Source: Mycetohabitans endofungorum (GTDB taxonomy: Bacteria > Pseudomonadota > Gammaproteobacteria > Burkholderiales > Burkholderiaceae). From it: a stretch of DNA of 64,000 nt. The stretch is taken from the NCBI RefSeq assembly GCF_037477895.1, contig NZ_CP132744.1, positions 1,922,001 through 1,986,000 of the forward strand, read 5' to 3'. Made by a program: the position numbers and the translations under genes. Below, one piece after another: positions 19,313-27,080 of this stretch; position 1 is the first letter of the stretch; each line of letters starts with the position of its first letter. Below the pieces are notes generated by a model. That model saw only the letters and a program-made list of their open reading frames with translations. It had not been told where the DNA came from and made no database searches.

Positions 19313-19354
19313 CCTATGGCTGGTACGGCCGAGGCGCCGGTACCCATCTGTAGC

Positions 19355-20194
19355 TCAGTCGCGAGCAAACGCAAGAATGCTACGTTCGTCGCTGTCAGAT
19401 ACAACTGAGATGAAATCCTCGCGTTCCAAATCCTGCTTTACATCGGCGAAAGCATCTGCATGCGGCCCAAATTCCTCTGCCGGACGCCGGACAGCAAACA
19501 TAACGTCGCCAATGAGCTTGTCGTCGCGACGCAGCTTCTTGACCTTGCCCAACCAGTCCCAGCCATGGTCGTACAGCCGTGAGGGGTCGTCATGCGCGAG
19601 AAACAGCGGCTTAATCGCACGTAGCGCCTGGCCGCGCTCGTTTATCCGCGCGAACGGCAACCTCGCACGGTAGGCGTCATCACCGATCAACACCTGCTGT
19701 TTGTACAGCGTAGCCAGTTCTGCGGATTTCAGAATGCGCTGCACGCCCTTTTCGACTTCCCGCTCCTGATAGGCCCGGGTCACGAACACACGGCCCACAT
19801 AGTGATCAAAAAGCTCAAGCAGCTTCTCAGCTGGATCCTCCGCCAAAACCGCCCGTTCCGCGTCGGCATACATGATCGCCTGCCTCGGCTTCACCAGTTC
19901 GGTGAACGCGAATTTCGCATAGTCCGGACCCGCGCCGGACGATACGTTGCAGAATGCATGTTCGATAGACGCGCCGATACGCATCAGCTCTTGTTGGTAG
20001 GTCTTCCTCGCACGGCGGAAGATGTTCGGGTCAAGTTCGTCAAAGAACGCAGTCACCCGCCGCACGCTATCGAGCATGCGGAAACCAAAAAACCTCGCCG
20101 TAGGGCTCATCAGCAGGAGTCCCACGTTCGCGAACTCACCCGTCTCCAAATACGGCATGAAGCGGACAATGGCGTAACGGCACGCGTGTTTCAT
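19355..20194 (-). CDS. DUF3037 domain protein, partner of the HipA-like kinase gene
   Basis: A 279-residue protein starting MKHACRYAIVRFMPYLETGE at 20194; the ten codons before it belong to the overlapping upstream gene. The opening YAIVRFMPYLETGEFANVGL is characteristic of DUF3037, a family of unknown activity often coupled to a HipA-like kinase. The start overlaps the stop of the upstream gene by one base (TAATG), so the two are translationally coupled. No signal peptide or membrane segment is visible. It could be a modulator or a target-recognition partner of the kinase; this is inference from the pairing. Confidence 0.75.
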   Translation of the reverse strand: MKHACRYAIVRFMPYLETGEFANVGLLLMSPTARFFGFRMLDSVRRVTAFFDELDPNIFRRARKTYQQELMRIGASIEHAFCNVSSGAGPDYAKFAFTELVKPRQAIMYADAERAVLAEDPAEKLLELFDHYVGRVFVTRAYQEREVEKGVQRILKSAELATLYKQQVLIGDDAYRARLPFARINERGQALRAIKPLFLAHDDPSRLYDHGWDWLGKVKKLRRDDKLIGDVMFAVRRPAEEFGPHADAFADVKQDLEREDFISVVSDSDERSILAFARD

Positions 20195-20931
20195 TATGGT
20201 TTCCAGAAATCCTCGTGGCAATACCTAAGCAGCAGGCCGTATGCCTCGTCGGGCGTGAACCCGAGCGGCACGTCGTCACCGACGATAGACCACGAAGCTG
20301 GCATTTTATCGCACGCGCACTCGAACTGTTCGAGCGCGTTTAGCATCCTCATCTTGTAAACCTGCCGGGTCACGAAGTCCTCATAGACTCTGTGCCATAC
20401 CGGCGAGAACGGGTGAAGCTCGAGAAAGGCTGAGCGGTCAAAATAGGGATCGAATGCCTGGTTTTGGTCAATCACCAGCATCCGACTTGCTCCCGGGTCC
20501 CAGAGCAAGTTTGGATTGCCGCCTTTCTCGGTCAGCGTCCGGTCTTGGTTCCGAATCCACCAGTCGAACACGATGACGTCCAATTGCAGTTCGGGATCGA
20601 CATGGCCAAGCAGCGTCCATGACATCTCTAGTGCGTTTGGCACCGCGCAGGACGCAAAAGCATAGCCTGCGCCAAGTTCGGCGAAATGTGAAGGGCCGAT
20701 TTTGATTAGTTCGTCGGCCACCTGCGCAATCCGAAACGGTGCAACGGGTAACCCGAACGCCTCGGCCATCGCACTCCCAAGCCACTCGGCGACCAGACTC
20801 CGGCGCCCAGCATGAAGCCCCTTTACAAAATATAGCTGCTTATCGTCGCCCCGGCAGATGAATGGTTGGGTAATACCCTGCGTGGCACGACCCAGCACTT
20901 CGACGATCTGCACGACTTCGCGATTGAACAT
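20194..20931 (-). CDS. HipA-like kinase family protein
   Basis: A 245-residue protein related to the C-terminal kinase part of HipA (HipA_2 type). Visible are VEVLGRATQGITQPFICRGD, LYFVKG with a probable ATP-contacting lysine, SLVAEWLGSAMAEAFGLPVA, DVIVFDWWIRNQDRT with an HxxN-like catalytic loop variant (RNQDRT), and the metal-loop-like LLWDPGASRMLVIDQNQAF. No HipB-type DNA-binding antitoxin lies next to it; a DUF3037 gene overlaps its stop codon instead. Whether it acts as a toxin, a defence kinase or a housekeeping enzyme cannot be told from sequence. Confidence 0.75.
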   Translation of the reverse strand: MFNREVVQIVEVLGRATQGITQPFICRGDDKQLYFVKGLHAGRRSLVAEWLGSAMAEAFGLPVAPFRIAQVADELIKIGPSHFAELGAGYAFASCAVPNALEMSWTLLGHVDPELQLDVIVFDWWIRNQDRTLTEKGGNPNLLWDPGASRMLVIDQNQAFDPYFDRSAFLELHPFSPVWHRVYEDFVTRQVYKMRMLNALEQFECACDKMPASWSIVGDDVPLGFTPDEAYGLLLRYCHEDFWKP

Positions 20932-21236
20932 GGATCCCCCGCATATGGCCCGCCACGATCCGACACTGCGTAGCGCGAAGGGCGTAGGCCTGAAATGGTA
21001 ACAGAGCCGTTACCGTCGCTGCCCGGAGCTTGAACCGCTAGACATGGACTGACTGATGGCGGTTAGCGGCTCACCCAGGCGCACATCGGCGTGCTTTGGG
21101 GTATCAAAGATTAAGCGGAACGGCCTGATTGGGGATAGCCTCACAACCACAATAGTCAACACACCGCTGACAAGACGAGGGCGTGGTGCGGGCGGTAGTT
21201 GTGAGGTGGGGCCGCCTTCAATTACTGTATCCTATT
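20932..21236. other. Gene-free stretch between the kinase pair and tccC1
   Basis: No gene could be recognised in these 305 bases. An open frame on the plus strand (from 21056) has no recognisable similarity. The stretch must hold the promoter of the HipA-like/DUF3037 pair and the 3' end of the tccC1 transcript, but no clear -35/-10 pair or terminator hairpin was found. Confidence 0.5.
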
Positions 21237-24062
21237 TTATGCCCTTAAAAATTTTGCTCCAAATTTTTGGGCAATTGCGGCAGACCTAACATTAATCGCC
21301 TCCGTTTGAATTGATTTTATATTATATTTTTTTGAAAGCTTTTTTATGGATTTGACCGTCAAATAAGTTCCCACCCCTTTAATATTAAGTTCCTTCTCAT
21401 TATCATCACCCTCCGAAACGCTTTCCACGAAACAATTAGCATTATGCAGCTGCGCTCTTGGATGGGCCAAAGCATAATTAAATATAACTTCCGTTTTATT
21501 ATTCTCTGTAAACGTTTTTAATTCCGCCATGCCGTATATAGCCCTTTTGCCAGGCACCTTCATTTCGTCCGCTTTGCTTAAAAGGGCAAAAAAATGAGTG
21601 TTTGCTGACGTATTGGAATGACAACTTAAATCGTATTCAGATAGATCCTCGTCTGGCATTATACCTTCCGCAGATTTCATCATATAACCGGATATCTCTT
21701 CTCCCAAACGTATATTTTCCGCAACTCCCTCAGGCATATTAGACATCCTCGCATAACTTTCATACAATCTTTTATAATCCATTAATTGCTCTTTGAATTC
21801 CTTTCCTCCCAGCATGAACCCACTACGGAAATCATTGACCTCAACCAACTTAAACTTATCAGCCTTTGAAAATTTTCCGCCCTCTTTATCTAAAACCTTT
21901 ATTTTAGTTTTGAATGCCTTTATTTTCAGCAAAAACTTTACTTTAATTCCGACATCAATTTGATATTTTCCAGTATCGGGCGCCAATCCCTTGATATCCG
22001 CCATCAGGATAGGATTGTTTCTTACCATTCGATAAAGATTGAGGCCATCGACGGTACCAGCGGGATCAGGATTGAGCCACCTTCCCATCCAAGGGGCGTA
22101 ATACCTAAAGCCATAGTAGTAGAATCCGGTCGCATCGCGCTCCTTGGCTGAATAACGAACAAATTTATACTTCACTTCGCTCTGGCTTTTGCCACTCCAA
22201 ACTGCGGTGCCACCGTACGGATAGTATTCTTCCCAAGTCAGCAGCTGCGCCTTGTCATCCAGTTCCAGCGTCACCGAACCGATGGAGTTGCCTAGGCTGT
22301 AGCGCACCTGATCATTCTCGATGTCATCAGGCTGACCAGCATCCCAATGCAGCACGCGTATTTGAACTTGAGTCGATCGCCCTGCAGTGATCACCTGCAG
22401 GGCCTCCGTCAACCGTGCGTCGTGATTGTCCGTCAGCGTCTCGGTGGTGCGTAGCTCCAGCCCCGGCAGATATACGACCGTTTGCCGCTGTTGTGTCTGG
22501 CCGTCATTGTCATAGCGGTACGTCACTTTGCGCACCCGCATGCCGCCCCCGTCATACTGATACGTTTCCCGGTCGTCGAGGGATTCGCGTACGACTTGGG
22601 TCACCTGACTGAGCTGATTGCGACCATTCCACACAAGCGGCTGCACCACGTCTGGCCCCCGCTGCAAGCTATTGCCGCATGCGTCGAAATACGGTTCCGC
22701 TTTCCGGTCGATGTCTGCCGGTTTCAGCATGCCAGCGCTGTTTTGCATCACCGCGTGGTTGCTGCGATTCGACACCACAAGCGTCTGGGTATAAGGGCTC
22801 GCGCCCTGGTGCTGGATTTGCGTGAGGTTGCCTCCTCGGTCGTAAGTGTAGCGGCGCATGTAGTTGGTCAATCGCGCGGCATCCTGCAGCAGCGGAATCA
22901 GCGGGTAATTCGCCGCCGTCTGAGCCCCGGCATTTGCATTTTCGCGTCCGCTGGCAAAAATCAGCTGATACAACGCATCATACTGGTACGTATGTTGAGC
23001 ACCGACCTGTTGGTTACGATAGTAACCAACAGGCTGAGCCGTGTCCTCGCTACCGATGATGTTGCCAACCGGGTCATATGTGTAATGGATATTTTGTAGA
23101 TAAACTGCGCGAAGCCGGCCCTGGCGATCCATGTTTGGCCGTTGCGTGACAATACTGATCAGCCGCTGAGTTTGCGGCTCATAGCCGTAGGTCGTGGTCA
23201 CACCGTTGCCAGTAGTTTCGGCTTTCACTCGACCGGCCGCACTATAACTGATCGACGCAAGCAGCATCTGCGCGTTACCATCTACTGGTGTCAAATGGAT
23301 GGCAGCCGGTCGGCCAGCAACATCATAGTCTGTCGCCTGGAGGTTACCCATCGCGTCGGTCTGCGTCAGCGGCATGCCCCGCGCATTATAGGACCAAGCA
23401 GTGGTATAGGCTTGAGTCCCGAGCTCGGGTGGTGGCGTCATGCTCCAATTCGGATCTTCTTCCGGGTTCGCCAACAGTTGTCGAGTCTGCGCCTGCGGCT
23501 GACCGGTCAGTGTCACACCCGGCGTCGTGAGCTTTCCCGCGGTGTCGAGCTGGGTCGTGACCACACCGCACAAGTTGGCCGACTGCGCACTGACCCGATC
23601 CAGTGCACTATCGTTGTCGCCATAGATCAGGCGAGTTAGCTCGATGGGCTCGGGCTGACCAGCTTGCTGTTCAGTCACCCTCGAGAGTCGTCCGAGGCTA
23701 TCGTACTCGGTGCGGGTCAATGTGCCGCGCGCATTTTGTTGCCAGATCGGGCGGCCTTCGATATCGAACAAACACCATTGCGCTCCAGCATCCACACTGT
23801 CGGTCAGCAGCGGCCGCTCAGCAAGATCATGACTGTAGCGAAAATTTGCAAGTGGCGTGTCATCGATATTAGCTGGCAGTTGTCCGAGACGCGGGTCGGT
23901 CTGGTTCAGTGGTAACCCTACGGCAGAATAAGTGGTTGTGGTAATGCGTTCATCGACTGGCTCTGCTAGCTTGGTACGGTTGTATTGCAGCGTGCGTACT
24001 ACAAGCTTGCGATTGTCGGTGACGGTAATCGTCGGCGTGCCTGTATAGTGTGTGTCAGTCAC
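21237..24062 (-). CDS. tccC1: TcC (TccC-type RHS) toxin component with GNAT-like C-terminal payload
   Basis: A 941-residue TccC-type protein with a GTG start at 24062. Residues about 1-685 form the conserved RHS/YD-repeat shell that, with TcB, builds the toxin-holding cocoon. It begins GTPTITVTDNRKLVVRTLQY and ends with YYAPWMGRWLNPDPAGTVDG LNLYRMVRNNP, the self-cleaving RHS core end. Residues about 687-941 are an unrelated variable domain encoded by visibly A+T-rich DNA. Its last 48 residues (GVGTYLTVKSIKKLSKKY, then SIQTEAINVRSAAIAQKFGA) resemble GNAT acetyltransferase motifs A and B. The ribosome-binding site is weak. A tcB relic lies directly upstream. Confidence 0.9.
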   Translation of the reverse strand: MTDTHYTGTPTITVTDNRKLVVRTLQYNRTKLAEPVDERITTTTYSAVGLPLNQTDPRLGQLPANIDDTPLANFRYSHDLAERPLLTDSVDAGAQWCLFDIEGRPIWQQNARGTLTRTEYDSLGRLSRVTEQQAGQPEPIELTRLIYGDNDSALDRVSAQSANLCGVVTTQLDTAGKLTTPGVTLTGQPQAQTRQLLANPEEDPNWSMTPPPELGTQAYTTAWSYNARGMPLTQTDAMGNLQATDYDVAGRPAAIHLTPVDGNAQMLLASISYSAAGRVKAETTGNGVTTTYGYEPQTQRLISIVTQRPNMDRQGRLRAVYLQNIHYTYDPVGNIIGSEDTAQPVGYYRNQQVGAQHTYQYDALYQLIFASGRENANAGAQTAANYPLIPLLQDAARLTNYMRRYTYDRGGNLTQIQHQGASPYTQTLVVSNRSNHAVMQNSAGMLKPADIDRKAEPYFDACGNSLQRGPDVVQPLVWNGRNQLSQVTQVVRESLDDRETYQYDGGGMRVRKVTYRYDNDGQTQQRQTVVYLPGLELRTTETLTDNHDARLTEALQVITAGRSTQVQIRVLHWDAGQPDDIENDQVRYSLGNSIGSVTLELDDKAQLLTWEEYYPYGGTAVWSGKSQSEVKYKFVRYSAKERDATGFYYYGFRYYAPWMGRWLNPDPAGTVDGLNLYRMVRNNPILMADIKGLAPDTGKYQIDVGIKVKFLLKIKAFKTKIKVLDKEGGKFSKADKFKLVEVNDFRSGFMLGGKEFKEQLMDYKRLYESYARMSNMPEGVAENIRLGEEISGYMMKSAEGIMPDEDLSEYDLSCHSNTSANTHFFALLSKADEMKVPGKRAIYGMAELKTFTENNKTEVIFNYALAHPRAQLHNANCFVESVSEGDDNEKELNIKGVGTYLTVKSIKKLSKKYNIKSIQTEAINVRSAAIAQKFGAKFLRA

Positions 24063-24074
24063 GTTAGGTGGTCC

Positions 24075-24212
24075 CTATTGTTGTCCCACAGCTTTATCAC
24101 TGGTGTAATTTTCATCTTGGGCAATTGTAAAGCACTAAAAATAGCTGTTGTGACACTTATAGCTTTTCACCGGCACGACAACTGCCGCGGTCGCCGCGTA
24201 TATAACATTGCG
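24075..24212 (-). pseudogene. Relic of the 3' end of a second tcB gene
   Basis: The minus strand reads VVVPVKSYKCHNSYF, a stop, then CFTIAQDENYTSDKA. This aligns with the C-terminus of the intact TcB at 27073 (VRVVTAKGYERRNHYFPWFT IAEDENDTGVL), and nucleotide similarity extends over about 135 bases (for example TTTTCATC...GGCAAT...GTGAA on the plus strand). It occupies the same place relative to tccC1 that tcB holds relative to tccC2. Hence tccC1 once had its own tcB. Confidence 0.8.
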
Positions 24213-24260
24213 CCCCCGCACATATCGCCCCTCAAACTTTCGCTAACTCCGGCCATCCAT

Positions 24261-27080
24261 TTACTCCCATTCCATAGGCTCACCGTGACTAAGAGTGACG
24301 CCTTGATTACGATTGCCCCCTAAAACATGTTTTAATTGCCCATTTCCTTTAACACGAACCCACTCCTTATTTTTAAGGCGCTCAGAATATTGCGCCACAT
24401 ATTTCTCACCACCCTCCCCTATACAAACAGGTCCAAGTCTTACCGACACCTCTGTAGAAATATTTCTTCTAGAAAATTCATTATATAATTGAACCGCAAA
24501 ACCATGCGATTTATCAGGGGATATCGCATTGCAAGCAACAATACTTATTCTACCTATATTTCTTATCTCGCCCTTCTCCCTCTCCGGGAAACCCAGCCTT
24601 TTTAGCAAATCTGTTTTTCCCATCGCCTTTACAAATGAGCGGAAACCTTCTCTCTCAAAGAGATCATCAAACCTGGGGCTCCCACCATGAAATCCCTTGA
24701 TTTTTTCAGCTGGATTCCAGTTAACAATGTTATATTTTAGATAATCAGGATGATCATCAAAGCCACGGTCACGAGGACCAATGGTACCATGCATAACAAA
24801 ATATAATCTTGTATTTTCTCCGAGCAGCGGTATATTCGTCGTCCTTCCTTTAATATACCTCAATGACCCACACTTACCATCATCCATTGGGTTCCAATTA
24901 CTATCCCCCCTATCCTCCATTCTCGGGTTCCACTCCAATAAAATTGCCTTATCTCTTAAAGATGGCTTATTAAATAACCTTTCCGCCAATTTATAGCTAT
25001 CGTTATCCCCTTTCGCCAAGACAATAAAATTAAAATCAAATGGCTTAGAATTGTTCCCATGTAAATCATACAAAGATATTGGATTATTCCTCACCATCAT
25101 AAATAGATTCAAACCATCGATCGTTCCTGCCGGATCAGGATTTAGCCATCGCCCTAGCCATGGCGCGTAATACCGGAAGCCATAATAGTACAGTCCAGTC
25201 GCGTCGCGCTCTTTGCCCGAATAGCGGATAATTTTGTATTTTGCTTCAAGCTCGCTTTTCGCCGCCCACACCGCCGTGCCGCCATATGGATAATATTCTT
25301 CATACGTCAGCAATTGTGCGTTTTGATCAAGCTCCATCACACTAGAGCCCAAATGATTATCGAGGCTATAGCGAATTTGATTGTTTTCTATTTTACCTGG
25401 CTGGCCTTTATTCCAATGCAGCACGCGTATCTGAGCACGACCTGCTTGAACCGTGACGATATGCAATTCCTCGACAACATCATTTTTTATGTTAAAGCGT
25501 CGGCGCAATTGCAGCCCAGGCAAATAGATCACTTCGTCGGTATGCTGGGATTGGTCCTCCTCCTTAGCTAACGTAGACGTGGTTTTCCTAACCCGCTGCC
25601 CATTGCCGTCATATTGGTACCACTCTTCATCGTTTGGCGCCCCACCCGTGCGTTCGAGCATGATCACATGACGCAGTTGGTTGCGTCCATCCCACTGCAG
25701 CTGTTTCAGGACATTAGTGCCTAACGCACCCGGATTGCCATTGGCATCATATTGCATATTACTGATAGTATTGCCCGCTTGTAGGCCTGAACCCGTGACC
25801 GCTGCGAGTCGATTACTACCCTGCGCAATCGCCATATTTTGCGTAAAACGGCTGCCCCGCTCACCGCAGATACCAATCAAATTACCACTCCGATCATACG
25901 TATAAGTTCGAGTGTAATTAGTTCGTGTGCCTGGCGAAGGCGGATGGATTAGTGGTGGCAATTGGCTAGACTGCTGCGCGTCCGTTTGCTCTCGTCCCGT
26001 CGCACGCACCAGCTGATACAGTGAATCGTATGCGTATGTAGCTTTGGCTTGAATTTGCTCGTTATTAAAAAACGCTGGCGCGATCGCTTGATCTTCAACG
26101 CTTACAATATTTCCCACTGGATCATATTCGTAGGCCAGCTGCTGCCTAACTGTACCGTTACCATCTTTCGCCTGGCTCTGCATCAAGCGAAGCGTTTTCG
26201 GATCATACGTGTAGGTCGTCGTTACGCCATTGCCCGCCGCCTCGCGCTCGAGTTGACCTTGTGCGCTATACTGAATCGACGCGAGCAGCGTTTTAAAATT
26301 TGTGTCCTGTTTTTGTTTCAGCTTAACTGATGCGAGTCGGCCTGCCACATCATAAGTTGACTGCTGCACATTGCTTATCGCGTCAATCTGTGTCAGTGGC
26401 TGGCCCAACGCGTTATAGGCCCAGGCTGTCGTGTAGGCGTCTATCTCCAGGTCAGGTGGCATTGCCGCCCCCCAATCAGCGTCGCCTTGCGTCGCCTTGA
26501 GTAAACGGCGAAGCTGCGCTTGCGGCTGGCCAGTCACGGTCATGCCGGGTGTCGTCAATTGCCCGGCCGTGTCACACTGCTGACTCACCACACCGCACAG
26601 ATTGGCCCGCTGCGCGGCGACTTTTTTCTCCGGATCATTATTATCTGCATCACCATAAGTCAATTTGGTCAGCACAATTGGATCATGACCGGTGAGCTGT
26701 TCGATGGCTTGCGTGAGCCGCCCGAGGCTGTCGTATTCGGTGCGAGTCACCGTGCCACGCGCATCTTGTTGCGCGATTGGCTGCCCTTCACTGTTTAACA
26801 CGCTCCAGTGCTCGCCCGCGTCAACGCTACGGGTCCACAACGTGTGGCCCAGCAAATCGTGGCCGTAGTTAAAATTGGCAACCGACGGATCGGATTGCGC
26901 GAACAAGCGCGGGTCTGTCTGGCGTTGCACCAAACCCGCTGGCGAATAAGTCGTTGCGGTGATGCGTTCGTCCAGCGGGCTGCCCAGTTTCTCACGACTG
27001 TACTGCACGGTGCGCACCATCAAACCGCGGTTGTCCGTGACCGTAATCGTCGGCGTACCACTATGAAGTGTCTCAGGCAT
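24261..27080 (-). CDS. tccC2: TcC (TccC-type RHS) toxin component with cysteine-protease-like payload
   Basis: A 939-residue TccC-type protein starting MPETLHSGTPTITVTDNRGL at 27080; the frame is open 31 codons upstream inside tcB. GAGGAG lies before the start, and ATGCCTGA overlaps the tcB stop. Residues 1 to about 667 are the RHS shell, closely related to the neighbouring TcC and ending LNPDPAGTIDGLNLFMMVRN NP. Residues about 668-939 are the variable payload. It contains RLYFVMHGTIG (His764) and RISIVACNAISPDKSHGFAV (Cys850), a His-Gly/Cys pattern like clan CD cysteine peptidases. The payload DNA is A+T-rich against the GC-rich core. Confidence 0.92.
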   Translation of the reverse strand: MPETLHSGTPTITVTDNRGLMVRTVQYSREKLGSPLDERITATTYSPAGLVQRQTDPRLFAQSDPSVANFNYGHDLLGHTLWTRSVDAGEHWSVLNSEGQPIAQQDARGTVTRTEYDSLGRLTQAIEQLTGHDPIVLTKLTYGDADNNDPEKKVAAQRANLCGVVSQQCDTAGQLTTPGMTVTGQPQAQLRRLLKATQGDADWGAAMPPDLEIDAYTTAWAYNALGQPLTQIDAISNVQQSTYDVAGRLASVKLKQKQDTNFKTLLASIQYSAQGQLEREAAGNGVTTTYTYDPKTLRLMQSQAKDGNGTVRQQLAYEYDPVGNIVSVEDQAIAPAFFNNEQIQAKATYAYDSLYQLVRATGREQTDAQQSSQLPPLIHPPSPGTRTNYTRTYTYDRSGNLIGICGERGSRFTQNMAIAQGSNRLAAVTGSGLQAGNTISNMQYDANGNPGALGTNVLKQLQWDGRNQLRHVIMLERTGGAPNDEEWYQYDGNGQRVRKTTSTLAKEEDQSQHTDEVIYLPGLQLRRRFNIKNDVVEELHIVTVQAGRAQIRVLHWNKGQPGKIENNQIRYSLDNHLGSSVMELDQNAQLLTYEEYYPYGGTAVWAAKSELEAKYKIIRYSGKERDATGLYYYGFRYYAPWLGRWLNPDPAGTIDGLNLFMMVRNNPISLYDLHGNNSKPFDFNFIVLAKGDNDSYKLAERLFNKPSLRDKAILLEWNPRMEDRGDSNWNPMDDGKCGSLRYIKGRTTNIPLLGENTRLYFVMHGTIGPRDRGFDDHPDYLKYNIVNWNPAEKIKGFHGGSPRFDDLFEREGFRSFVKAMGKTDLLKRLGFPEREKGEIRNIGRISIVACNAISPDKSHGFAVQLYNEFSRRNISTEVSVRLGPVCIGEGGEKYVAQYSERLKNKEWVRVKGNGQLKHVLGGNRNQGVTLSHGEPMEWE

